DNA from: Candidatus Aenigmatarchaeota archaeon
GTDB taxonomy: Archaea; Aenigmatarchaeota; Aenigmatarchaeia; QMZP01; JAUXAV01
Length of the DNA: 6,018 nucleotides
Assembly: GCA_030619735.1 (NCBI GenBank)
Contig: JAUXAV010000071.1
Location: 1 to 6,018, forward strand
Direction of reading: 5' to 3'
In this document: positions 1 to 5,230 of the stretch, piece by piece
How positions within the stretch are numbered: the first letter of the stretch is position 1
Layout: each line of letters starts with the position of its first letter
The notes under the pieces: generated by a model
Database searches by the model: none
What the model saw: only the letters and a program-made list of their open reading frames with translations
Told to the model about the DNA's origin: nothing
Position numbers and translations under genes: made by a program

Positions 1-50
1 CCTACTATCTCTGCCCTGTAACAAGACTCAATCCGGGGTTTATTTGCCAT
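1..50 (-). CDS. 5' end of an unidentified protein gene, cut by the window edge
   Basis: On the minus strand an ATG at 50-48 opens a frame that stays open for the 16 full codons left in the window, reading MANKPRIESCYRAEIV. The sequence is too short to recognise a family. The case for a real gene is its promoter geometry: a TATA-like element lies about 26 bases upstream, the spacing at which an archaeal transcript would begin at the ATG itself. There is no Shine-Dalgarno sequence, as expected for a leaderless mRNA. The start lies 57 bases beyond the stop of the DUF151 gene on the same strand. A longer open frame reaching back to 196 overlaps the DUF151 gene and looks spurious. Confidence 0.5.
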   Translation of the reverse strand, partial: MANKPRIESCYRAEIV

Positions 51-69
51 GCCTGAATTATATCCGTTA

Positions 70-80
70 ATTTTATAAAC
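70..80 (-). promoter_or_regulatory. TATA-like element of the leaderless gene at the window edge
   Basis: The minus strand reads GTTTATAAAAT here, a good archaeal box A. Its centre is about 26 bases before the ATG at 50, which would place transcription initiation at the start codon. This fits a leaderless archaeal mRNA. Inferred from sequence and spacing only. Confidence 0.5.
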
Positions 81-107
81 CTATCTGTCGATATGTCAAT
101 CCCCGAT

Positions 108-626
108 TTAGCAGACATCACTTCCGTACCCCTCCATAAGCTCATTCCTGACATATACAGGGCTTCCTGTCCTGAGGGCAACAGAGATTGCATCACTGGG
201 CCTTGAGTCCATGTTCAGGATTTTATTGCCCTGCTTCAGCAGGAGCTTTGCATAGTAGGTCCCGTTCCTCATACTCTCAACCTTCACCATAAGGACCTCT
301 ATCCCGAATTCCCCAACCATGTTCCCGAAAAGGTCATGGGGCAGAGGCCTCATGCCCATGGTCTTGTCCAGCCCCCTTGCAATGGAATATATCTGCTCCT
401 GGCTGGTGGTCATGCTCAGCTGCCTGCATCCCGAGATGAGCAGGATTGCAAGGCCATTGGGATCCAGGTCAACAGCCACCCTGGAGAATCCCGAAATGGA
501 GAGCTGGGGTATAGTCCCCAGACCATTTCCATCTCCAGGCACAGAAAATTCCCGGGCTCCCATTAAACTACCCAAAACCACGCCTATGGCTATTACAACA
601 ATCAGCAAGGAAATAAACCTCTTCAT
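108..626 (-). CDS. Membrane-anchored bifunctional nuclease (BFN/DUF151) family protein
   Basis: This 172-residue protein has a hydrophobic N-terminal segment at about residues 4-23, most simply a signal anchor, followed by a Gly-rich linker and a DUF151 (bifunctional nuclease) domain from about residue 42 to 162. The family signature is clear near the C-terminus, DSRPSDAISVALRTGSP at residues 140-156, and the RPLPHDLF block at 93-100 also fits. Named BFN members have been described as having nuclease activity, but most archaeal members are uncharacterised, so the activity here is inferred. The anchor suggests the domain sits at the membrane, probably on its outer face. The gene lies 36 bases downstream of the Mth938-like gene on the same strand and may share its transcript. 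No strong ribosome binding site is visible before the ATG. Confidence 0.85.
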   Translation of the reverse strand: MKRFISLLIVVIAIGVVLGSLMGAREFSVPGDGNGLGTIPQLSISGFSRVAVDLDPNGLAILLISGCRQLSMTTSQEQIYSIARGLDKTMGMRPLPHDLFGNMVGEFGIEVLMVKVESMRNGTYYAKLLLKQGNKILNMDSRPSDAISVALRTGSPVYVRNELMEGYGSDVC

Positions 627-662
627 AATGATAATTGAAACCCTGACTATTATTCTTATCCC

Positions 663-1004
663 TCAGCACGTGCTGTGCAGGACGGCAATTACCTTCTTTC
701 CTTCCCCTGCAAAGGCGTTGAAGACTTCTGCTGCCTTGGGGGTTGTCTCCAGAAAGAGCTCCACCTTCTTGTCCTCTGCCATCTGGGAAACCTCTTCAGG
801 CACCTTCACAACCCCGTTAAATCCTGTCCCCACCACGATTATCTTCGGGTCCTTCTGCAGGAGCTTCACGAATTCGTCCATATCGAATAGATGGCTCTTC
901 TTCCGCATCTCCGCCTTCCCGTCCCAGTATACATACATGTCCGAGTAATAGAGCTTCCCGTCTATCTTCAGCTCGCCCCATTTGACAGAATCTATCTTTA
1001 CCAT
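663..1004 (-). CDS. Mth938-like (DUF498/NDUFAF3-type) domain protein
   Basis: A 113-residue protein of the Mth938-like family, the fold shared by archaeal Mth938 and the mitochondrial complex I assembly factor NDUFAF3. Visible marks are the N-terminal WGELKIDGKLYYSD block (residues 9-22), the central IIVVGTGFNG segment (55-64), the TTPKAAEVFN helix (87-96) and the ending VIAVLHSTC, typical of the family. Its biochemical role in archaea is not established. I chose the ATG at 1004 (MVKIDSVKWG) over the in-frame ATG at 1013, because the A of the latter is the discriminator base of the tRNA-Gln gene. Only eight bases separate the mature tRNA end from the chosen start and no Shine-Dalgarno sequence is present. 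Cutting the tRNA from the transcript would therefore leave an almost leaderless mRNA. Confidence 0.85.
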   Translation of the reverse strand: MVKIDSVKWGELKIDGKLYYSDMYVYWDGKAEMRKKSHLFDMDEFVKLLQKDPKIIVVGTGFNGVVKVPEEVSQMAEDKKVELFLETTPKAAEVFNAFAGEGKKVIAVLHSTC

Positions 1005-1012
1005 ATGAATCA

Positions 1013-1117
1013 TAGCCCCGCCAGGATTCGAATTCCCAGCAAAGGACCCTCAAGGTCCAATGCTCCTGGGTCGCGAGGTCCAGGGCCTCGCATCCTTGAC
1101 CACTAGACTACAGGGCT
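1013..1117 (-). tRNA. tRNA-Gln(CUG) with a 32-nt intron in the T-arm
   Basis: Removing 1064-1033 gives a complete 73-nt tRNA. The acceptor stem is AGCCCTG/CGGGGCT (1117-1111 and 1020-1014) with one G-U pair and discriminator A at 1013. The D-arm is a three-pair GTC/GAT stem. The anticodon stem is CGAGG/CCTCG around loop CCCTGGA, with anticodon CTG at 1083-1081. The variable loop is CGAC. The T-stem is CCAGG/CCTGG around a standard TTCGAAT loop that exists only after splicing. Glutamine identity rests on the anticodon and on A1-U72, which is typical of archaeal tRNA-Gln and is read by the GatDE amidotransferase. No CCA is encoded. Position 33 is C instead of the near-universal U. The unspliced gene has a broken T-arm and may be missed or mis-scored by standard scans. 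Confidence 0.87.
1033..1064 (-). other. Non-canonical tRNA intron between positions 53 and 54
   Basis: The intron interrupts the T-stem/T-loop junction. The exon-intron junctions fold into a complete archaeal bulge-helix-bulge motif: outer helix CGA/TCG, 3-nt bulge GGA, central 4-bp helix CCCA/TGGG, 3-nt bulge AAT, inner helix GCA/TGC. Cutting after the second base of each bulge leaves exon 1 ending in CCAGG and exon 2 starting with TTCGAAT, which rebuilds a standard T-arm. The intron core is a further hairpin, GGACC-TTGAG-GGTCC. The boundaries obtained from the mature tRNA fold and from the splicing motif agree to the base. Confidence 0.85.
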
Positions 1118-1127
1118 TTAGTTAAAG

Positions 1128-1154
1128 CTTATATACTTAATTGGCTTTATATAA
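1128..1154. promoter_or_regulatory. Divergent archaeal TATA region between tRNA-Gln and asd
   Basis: This AT-rich block holds two TATA-like elements: CTTATATAC at 1128-1136 and CTTTATATAA at 1145-1154. Read on the minus strand, the second is centred about 32 bases before the tRNA-Gln 5' end, suitable for starting transcription a few bases upstream of it. Read on the plus strand, the two would start asd transcripts at roughly 1158 and 1175. Which element serves which direction cannot be settled by sequence. Confidence 0.5.
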
Positions 1155-1224
1155 TTAATATGATGTCCCAGGGCATGACAACTAAGAAGACAAAGACATT
1201 TTATTAGTCTTTATTCCTTTGCCC

Positions 1225-1268
1225 GGGGACAGGAACTCCTTTTGCATGCCTTCTGTCCCTGAGGGGAC
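1225..1268 (+). promoter_or_regulatory. Two mutually exclusive hairpins in the asd leader
   Basis: A long hairpin pairs 1225-1234 with 1251-1260 (core GGGACAG/CTGTCCC, ten pairs with two G-U) around a 16-nt loop. A second hairpin pairs GTCCC at 1255-1259 with GGGAC at 1264-1268 around a TGAG tetraloop. Both use 1255-1259, so only one can form. The loop of the first also carries CCTTTT (1238-1243), which can pair with AAAAGG at 1283-1288 beside the start codon. Competing stems just ahead of the ribosome binding site are the layout of a switching leader. No known riboswitch class is recognised, and any ligand or switching role is inference. Confidence 0.4.
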
Positions 1269-1273
1269 TCTAT

Positions 1274-1282
1274 AAAGGTGAT
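1274..1282 (+). promoter_or_regulatory. Ribosome binding site of asd
   Basis: AAAGGTGAT matches the archaeal anti-Shine-Dalgarno sequence (GGTGAT core) and lies eight bases before the ATG at 1291. This favours that ATG over the adjoining in-frame GTG at 1288. Confidence 0.7.
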
Positions 1283-1290
1283 AAAAGGTG

Positions 1291-2334
1291 ATGAAAGGCG
1301 TGAAAGCCGCCCTTATGGGCGCAACGGGTGCAGTAGGGCAGACGTATGTGCAGATGCTGGAAGGCCACCCATATATAGAGCTCTGCGAGCTCTCTGCCTC
1401 GGACAGGAGCAGGGGCAAAGCATATTCGGATGCTGTTGAGGGCAGATGGTATGCCTCTGCCGAGATACCTGAATACGTCAGGGATATGCAGGTCCTGGGC
1501 GAGGAGCCTGAATTCAAATCAAGACTGGTGTTCTCCACATCAAAGGGCGAAAGGGTGGGGGAGATAGAGAGCAATATGAGGGAGAAGGACTATTTCCTGG
1601 TGTGCAATACAGGCAGCCACCGGATGGACCCTGACATCCCTGTATACCTTCCAGGGGTGAATGACAGCCATCTCCGGGCAATCCCGGCGCAGAAAGGAAG
1701 GTATGGGGGATTCATAGTGACAAAACCCAACTGCACCACTGCCGGGGCTGCGGTTATATGCAAATGCCTTGACCATGAATTCGGGCTTGAGGCTGTCCAT
1801 CTGGTAACCCTACAGGGCCTTTCAGGGGCAGGCATGCCGGGCGAGTCCGCAATGGAGATGGTGGACGGCCTGAAAACCCATATAGACGGGGAAAGGGAGA
1901 AGATGATAATGGAGCTGCCCAAGATACTGGGCGAATACAATGGCACGGAATTCGTGCCCCACCCGGTAAGTGTGGGTGTGATGTGCAACAGGGTTCCTGT
2001 CCTGCACGGCCATACCGAGTGCATGTTCGCAAAGCTGAAGAAAACACCGGGCAGAGAAACCCTTATGCAGGCGCTCTCGGAATCCCTGGGCATAGAAAGG
2101 CACCCTGGATTATACATGTCGCCTGAGAAGCCGATAATAGTGAGGGACAGGCCCCTGAATCCCAGGTTTGACAGGGAAGAGGGCAGGGGCATGACCGTGG
2201 TAGTGGGCAAGATATACCAGGACGATGTATGGGGTTACTGCCTTAATTTCATATCCCATAACCTGGGCCTGGGTGCTGCAGGCGGCTCAATACTGACAGC
2301 AGAGATTCTGAATGAAGGGGGGTATCTGGAATGA
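1291..2334 (+). CDS. asd: Aspartate-semialdehyde dehydrogenase, archaeal/fungal type
   Basis: This 347-residue enzyme converts L-aspartyl-4-phosphate to L-aspartate-4-semialdehyde with NADPH, the branch point to threonine, methionine and lysine. The N-terminal Rossmann motif GATGAVGQ (residues 10-17) binds the nucleotide. The catalytic cysteine is C148 in TKPNCTTAG, and the catalytic base is expected at H241 in NRVPVLHGHTE. The C-terminal NLGLGAAGGS (324-333) is also typical. Length and motifs match the archaeal/fungal branch and not the classical bacterial Asd. All key residues are present, so it should be active. The stop overlaps the start of the next gene by ATGA, indicating translational coupling. 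A structured leader precedes it. Arginine codons are mostly AGG, as in the other archaeal genes here. Confidence 0.95.
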   Translation: MKGVKAALMGATGAVGQTYVQMLEGHPYIELCELSASDRSRGKAYSDAVEGRWYASAEIPEYVRDMQVLGEEPEFKSRLVFSTSKGERVGEIESNMREKDYFLVCNTGSHRMDPDIPVYLPGVNDSHLRAIPAQKGRYGGFIVTKPNCTTAGAAVICKCLDHEFGLEAVHLVTLQGLSGAGMPGESAMEMVDGLKTHIDGEREKMIMELPKILGEYNGTEFVPHPVSVGVMCNRVPVLHGHTECMFAKLKKTPGRETLMQALSESLGIERHPGLYMSPEKPIIVRDRPLNPRFDREEGRGMTVVVGKIYQDDVWGYCLNFISHNLGLGAAGGSILTAEILNEGGYLE

Positions 2335-2564
2335 CACCAGGCAAAAACCATGTGGCGGTGGAGTTCGGGGGCTCCGCATTCCTGGCGCTTGAGGATGAGA
2401 TAAAACCCGTCATGGAATGCATAAAAAAATACCCCTGGAATAAATCAGCGGATATAAGGTACTGCACAGCTGCAGGAAGCAAAAAGTGTGAGAGATACCT
2501 GGACTGTTGGGCATACAGGAAAACAGCCCTGGCAATCAGGACAGATTTAAATCACCCGAGATAA
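2331..2564 (+). CDS. Hypothetical 77-aa protein coupled to asd
   Basis: The ATG lies inside the ATGA overlap with the asd stop, so it is probably made by reinitiation from the same transcript. I do not recognise a family. The protein has no membrane segment or signal peptide. It contains four cysteines (C30, C45, C53, C59); the last two sit in KKCERYLDCW, so a metal or disulfide site is possible but unproven. The C-terminal half is rich in Lys and Arg. The exact coupling to asd and the lack of any gap before the thrS promoter support a real gene. It could be an accessory to the aspartate pathway, but nothing in the sequence demonstrates that. Confidence 0.65.
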   Translation: MTPGKNHVAVEFGGSAFLALEDEIKPVMECIKKYPWNKSADIRYCTAAGSKKCERYLDCWAYRKTALAIRTDLNHPR

Positions 2565-2588
2565 TAATTAAGTAACAGCACAAGTGAT
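2544..2588 (+). promoter_or_regulatory. Probable thrS promoter and ribosome binding site
   Basis: AT-rich candidates for an archaeal TATA box are ATTTAAAT near 2546 and ATAATAATTAA near 2558-2568. The second is centred about 28-30 bases before the ATG at 2594, giving a very short leader. GTGAT at 2584-2588, five bases before the ATG, could serve as a weak Shine-Dalgarno sequence. The choice between the boxes is uncertain. Confidence 0.4.
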
Positions 2589-2593
2589 ATTAT

Positions 2594-4492
2594 ATGAAAA
2601 TCCTCTTATTGCACACGGATTTCATGGAATGGGAGCCCAGGAAGAAGGCCCTGAAATCTGCTGAGAAGACCAAGAAGGGAAAGGTAAGGGTCCCGGAGGC
2701 CCTGGTGTCCCTGACCTCAGTGGAGGAGGGTGATGAAAAGGACCCTGAGGGGGTTGCCAGGAAGGCCGTGGATGAAATCCTTTCTGTTTTCAGGGAAGTC
2801 AGGGCAAAGAACCTTGTTCTCTATCCCTATGTGCATCTTAGTCAAAACCCTGCAAAGCCGCACGAGGCTTTGAAAATTCTGAAGGGGATGGAGAAGCTCC
2901 TGAAGGGCAGGAAAATCCCTGTAAAGAGAGCCCCCTTTGGCTACTATAAATCCTTTACCATAAAGTGCAAGGGCCATCCCCTTTCCGAGCTCTCCAGGGA
3001 GATAAAGCCTGGGGGAGGGGGGAAAAAGGAAAAGAAAGAAGAGTTCCCAGAAGCGGTCAAGAGGGAGGAGACCCTCAAGTCCGACTGGCTCATACTGGAA
3101 CCCGGGGGGAAGCTTCACAGGATAGAAATAAAGGCCGGGAAGATTTCAGGCTTCAATTTCAAGGGATATGAAAACCTTGAGAAGTTTGCAAGATATGAGA
3201 TGGGGAAGAGCAGGGCAGTGAAGCAGGAGCCGCCTCATATAGCCTTAATGAAAAGGCTTGGCCTGGTCGGGTATGAATCCGGCTCTGACCCCGGGAACAT
3301 GAGATATGCACCTAAAGGCAAGCTCATAAAGTCCCTGATAGAGGAATGGGTTACGGACAATGTTATAGATTACGGCGCAATGGAGGTGGAGACCCCGGTA
3401 ATGTATGATTACGAGCACCCTGCCCTGAAGAAATACCTGAACAGGTTCCCTGCGAGGCAGTATACCGTGGAGACCCCGAACAAGAAGCTGTTTCTGAGAT
3501 TCAGTGCCTGCTTTGGCCAGTTCATCCTCAGCCATGATGCAAGCATATCATACAGGAATCTTCCAATGAAGATATACGAGATGGCCTCAAGCTTCAGGGT
3601 TGAGCAGAGGGGGGAGCTTGCAGGCCTGAGGAGACTTCGCAAGTTCTCGATGCCCGATGTGCACTGCTTTTGCAGGGACATTCCCCGGGCAAAAGAGGAG
3701 CTGCTGAAGAGGTTGAAATTGGCAATAAAGATACAGGAGGGCTGCGGCTTAACGAAAGGGGATTTTGAATTCGGCCTCAGGGTTGTAAAGGATTTTTACA
3801 GCAAAAACAAGGATTATGCCCGGAAGATAGCAAAACTCTGGGGCAGGCCCGTGCTTGTTGAGATGTGGGACAAGAGATTCTTTTATTTCATCCTGAAGTA
3901 TGAGTTCAATTTCATAGATAATCTGGACAAGGCAGCCGCCCTTGCAACAGACCAGATAGACGTGGAGAACGGGGAAAGGTTTGATATCCTGTTCACAGAC
4001 AGGGACAACAAAAAGAAGCATCCCATAATCCTGCACATGAGCCCTTCCGGGGCAATAGAGAGGGTCATGTATGCGCTCCTGGAGAAGGCATACAGGGAGC
4101 AGAAAGCCGGGAAAAACCCTGTATTTCCCTTATGGCTCTCACCCACCCAGGTGAGGCTCTGCCCTGTTAACGAGGGATTCATAAAGGACTGCGAGAAGCT
4201 GGCAGACCAGCTGGAGAAGGAGCAAATAAGGGCTGACATAGATGACAGGGTTGAGGCTGTTGGCAGGAAAATCCGGGACTCTGAAGTGGATTGGGTCCCC
4301 CTGATTGTGGTCTTTGGGGAGAAGGAAAAGAAATCAGGCAGGCTTGCAGTCAGATTCAGAAAGACAGGAAAGATCAGGGCAATGAAACCAGATGAAATTA
4401 TAAACCTTGTCAAAAAGGAAACAGAGGGCAAGCCCTTTAGAAAACTGAGCCTGGACAGGCTGCTTACAAAGAGGCCTGTTTTTGCAGTTTAG
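2594..4492 (+). CDS. thrS: Threonyl-tRNA synthetase, archaeal type with DTD-like editing domain
   Basis: A complete 632-residue class II synthetase that charges tRNA-Thr. Residues 1 to about 145 form the archaeal N-terminal editing domain, related to D-aminoacyl-tRNA deacylase, which removes mischarged serine. It starts with MKILLLHTDFMEWEPRKKAL and includes APFGYYKSFTIKCKGHPLSE at 113-132. A Gly/Lys-rich linker (139-150) follows. The catalytic core has motif 2, FRVEQRGELAGLRRLRKF (334-351), and motif 3, GAIERVMYALLE (486-497). The zinc ligands expected in this family are visible as C306, H357 and H481. The C-terminal anticodon-binding domain runs from about 515, with PTQVRLCPVNE at 517-527. 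It is not the bacterial TGS-domain form. A T-run follows the stop closely, so it is probably its own transcription unit. Confidence 0.96.
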   Translation: MKILLLHTDFMEWEPRKKALKSAEKTKKGKVRVPEALVSLTSVEEGDEKDPEGVARKAVDEILSVFREVRAKNLVLYPYVHLSQNPAKPHEALKILKGMEKLLKGRKIPVKRAPFGYYKSFTIKCKGHPLSELSREIKPGGGGKKEKKEEFPEAVKREETLKSDWLILEPGGKLHRIEIKAGKISGFNFKGYENLEKFARYEMGKSRAVKQEPPHIALMKRLGLVGYESGSDPGNMRYAPKGKLIKSLIEEWVTDNVIDYGAMEVETPVMYDYEHPALKKYLNRFPARQYTVETPNKKLFLRFSACFGQFILSHDASISYRNLPMKIYEMASSFRVEQRGELAGLRRLRKFSMPDVHCFCRDIPRAKEELLKRLKLAIKIQEGCGLTKGDFEFGLRVVKDFYSKNKDYARKIAKLWGRPVLVEMWDKRFFYFILKYEFNFIDNLDKAAALATDQIDVENGERFDILFTDRDNKKKHPIILHMSPSGAIERVMYALLEKAYREQKAGKNPVFPLWLSPTQVRLCPVNEGFIKDCEKLADQLEKEQIRADIDDRVEAVGRKIRDSEVDWVPLIVVFGEKEKKSGRLAVRFRKTGKIRAMKPDEIINLVKKETEGKPFRKLSLDRLLTKRPVFAV

Positions 4493-4495
4493 CAA

Positions 4496-4502
4496 TTTTT
4501 TT
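4496..4502 (+). terminator. T-run terminator of thrS
   Basis: Seven consecutive T bases begin four bases after the thrS stop codon. Short T-runs without a hairpin are typical archaeal termination signals. Confidence 0.5.
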
Positions 4503-4524
4503 CAGAGAAATACCGGGTATATTA

Positions 4525-4542
4525 GGGATAGTTATCCCTTTT
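4525..4542 (+). terminator. Hairpin with T tail after thrS
   Basis: GGGAT-AGTT-ATCCC (4525-4538) is a perfect short stem, extendable by an A-T pair, followed by TTTT. It could be a second terminator of thrS. The stem is short, so the call is tentative. Confidence 0.35.
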
Positions 4543-4628
4543 AAAGCTTTTCCCATAATTATATTCATCAAATAACACCTGTATTCATGCTTACATTACA
4601 AGATACGAACACACAACCCATTGACCAG

Positions 4629-4656
4629 TTGACAGCCTGCTTCAATTGGATATAAA
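4629..4656 (+). promoter_or_regulatory. Sigma70-like promoter upstream of csrA
   Basis: A consensus -35 box TTGACA (4629-4634) is separated by 16 bases from TATAAA (4651-4656), a near-consensus -10 box. Transcription would start near 4663 and give a leader of about 280 bases before csrA. This bacterial promoter form contrasts with the TATA-box architecture of the first 4.5 kb. The match could be chance in AT-rich DNA. Confidence 0.5.
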
Positions 4657-4746
4657 ATCCCAACGGATTCCCATATGAGAAACGCACCCATGCACCCCTA
4701 TTCCCGCAAACAGCGCAAAAAAAAGCAAATGCCGGTGCATTGATAA

Positions 4747-4830
4747 AGACAGGTTTAGCTTTATTGGAATCTGTTTCCAGGCATGATTTGCAAATGCTGT
4801 TTTCTGTCTTTTGCAGGCGGAAACCTGTCT
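4747..4830 (+). repeat. 10-bp inverted repeat enclosing a multi-hairpin segment
   Basis: AGACAGGTTT (4747-4756) and AAACCTGTCT (4821-4830) are perfect inverted copies 64 bases apart. Inside are smaller potential stems: GGAA/TTCC near 4766-4778, GCAT/ATGC at 4781-4797, and CAGG-CGGAAA-CCTG at 4814-4827. The last competes with the outer arm and shows GGA in its loop. A run of seven T bases follows at 4846-4852. This could be a structured part of the csrA leader or a small RNA. No known RNA family is recognised. Confidence 0.45.
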
Positions 4831-4884
4831 GGGGTTTGTCTTGAGTTTTTTTGGCAGTAAAAGGTATTGAATTAATTTTTGTGT

Positions 4885-4902
4885 AGGCGGCAGGAGCCGC
4901 CT
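4885..4902 (+). promoter_or_regulatory. Probable CsrA-binding hairpin in the csrA leader
   Basis: AGGCGGC-AGGA-GCCGCCT is a perfect 7-bp stem with an AGGA tetraloop. CsrA/RsmA proteins prefer an (A)NGGA motif displayed in a hairpin loop, so this is an almost ideal site. It lies 42 bases before the csrA start. Four more GGA motifs follow, at 4910, 4923, 4929 and 4934, the last within the ribosome binding site. Paired sites of this kind suit translational autorepression by CsrA. Binding itself is inferred. Confidence 0.6.
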
Positions 4903-4932
4903 GATTAAGGGATTATGGTAAAGGATTTGGAA

Positions 4933-4937
4933 AGGAG
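4933..4937 (+). promoter_or_regulatory. Ribosome binding site of csrA
   Basis: AGGAG ends seven bases before the ATG at 4945 and fixes that start over the upstream in-frame ATG at 4915. It contains a GGA, so CsrA bound here would block the ribosome. Confidence 0.75.
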
Positions 4938-4944
4938 TCTGAAA

Positions 4945-5127
4945 ATGTTGGTTCTTAGCAGACAAAGAAATGAGTCCATTATGATAGGTCACGATGTTGA
5001 GGTCATGATAACGGATGTCCGCGGTGATAAGGTCCGACTGGGCATAACAGCCCCCAAGGACATACCGGTCCACCGGAGGGAGATATATGAAAAGATTAAG
5101 CGTGAAGGACAGAAAAAGAAAAATTAA
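4945..5127 (+). CDS. csrA: Carbon storage regulator CsrA (RsmA)
   Basis: A 60-residue CsrA, a dimeric RNA-binding protein that controls translation and stability of mRNAs by binding GGA motifs near ribosome binding sites. The family pattern is clear: MLVLSR at the start, IMIG (12-15), RLGITAPKD (31-39) and VHRREIY (42-48). The RNA-contacting residues L4, R6, V42 and R44 are conserved. Position 7 is Gln where E. coli CsrA has Arg, which is common in other phyla. The start at 4945 is set by the canonical N-terminus and by AGGAG; the frame is also open from an ATG at 4915. CsrA is a bacterial family, sometimes carried by phages. Its presence beside archaeal genes is unexpected and marks the foreign or chimeric part of the window. 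Confidence 0.93.
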   Translation: MLVLSRQRNESIMIGHDVEVMITDVRGDKVRLGITAPKDIPVHRREIYEKIKREGQKKKN

Positions 5128-5143
5128 TTGAGCCAATCTGAGC

Positions 5144-5228
5144 GGGCGGCTGAGTGAAAAACAACAGAGTTCACAAGCTCTGTTCCATTATGTTTGTCCT
5201 CAAAGGCATAACTGGCGCTCAGTCGCCT
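5144..5228 (+). repeat. Nested inverted repeats downstream of csrA
   Basis: An outer imperfect inverted repeat pairs 5144-5156 with 5216-5228 (core GGCGGCTGAG with CTCAGTCGCC, one G-U). An inner hairpin pairs AACAGAG (5163-5169) with CTCTGTT (5178-5184) around an 8-nt loop. The folded unit ends two bases before the tRNA-Thr fragment. It may be a csrA terminator or processing signal, or a small structured RNA. No T-run follows on the plus strand, although the minus-strand reading of the inner stem is followed by GTTTTTC. Confidence 0.4.
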
Positions 5229-5230
5229 TT

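Larger units (their letters stand above)
4493..4944 (+). other. Gene-free stretch spanning the archaeal/bacterial transition
   Basis: No convincing gene lies in these 452 bases. The stretch holds, in order, a T-run and a hairpin after thrS, a sigma70-like promoter, a perfect 7-bp inverted repeat (ATGCACC at 4690-4696, GGTGCAT at 4734-4740), a perfect 10-bp inverted repeat enclosing smaller hairpins, and the csrA leader hairpin with several GGA motifs. A 164-codon open frame on the minus strand crosses it but is antisense to csrA and resembles nothing known. Signals up to about 4540 suit the archaeal side, and those from about 4620 suit a bacterial one. Confidence 0.6.

Noticed and set aside
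319..948. 209-codon plus-strand ORF opposite the DUF151 and Mth938-like genes
   Set aside because: It is a shadow of two recognisable minus-strand proteins and has no family features.
1004..1013. ATG at 1013 as the start of the Mth938-like protein
   Set aside because: That codon begins with the tRNA-Gln discriminator base; the ATG at 1004 gives the better family N-terminus.
1040..1064. Reading the extra tRNA bases as a second anticodon arm (TGA, Ser) or a long variable arm
   Set aside because: The T-stem would then need a 9-nt loop, and a Ser reading lacks a proper anticodon stem. The intron model restores every arm and has a full splicing motif.
4675..4743. 22-codon plus-strand ORF rich in Lys and Arg in the csrA leader
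   Set aside because: No ribosome binding site, and the length is within chance; it could be a leader peptide but nothing supports it.
4642..5136. 164-codon open frame on the minus strand
   Set aside because: It is antisense to all of csrA, has low-complexity composition and resembles no family; csrA is far better supported.
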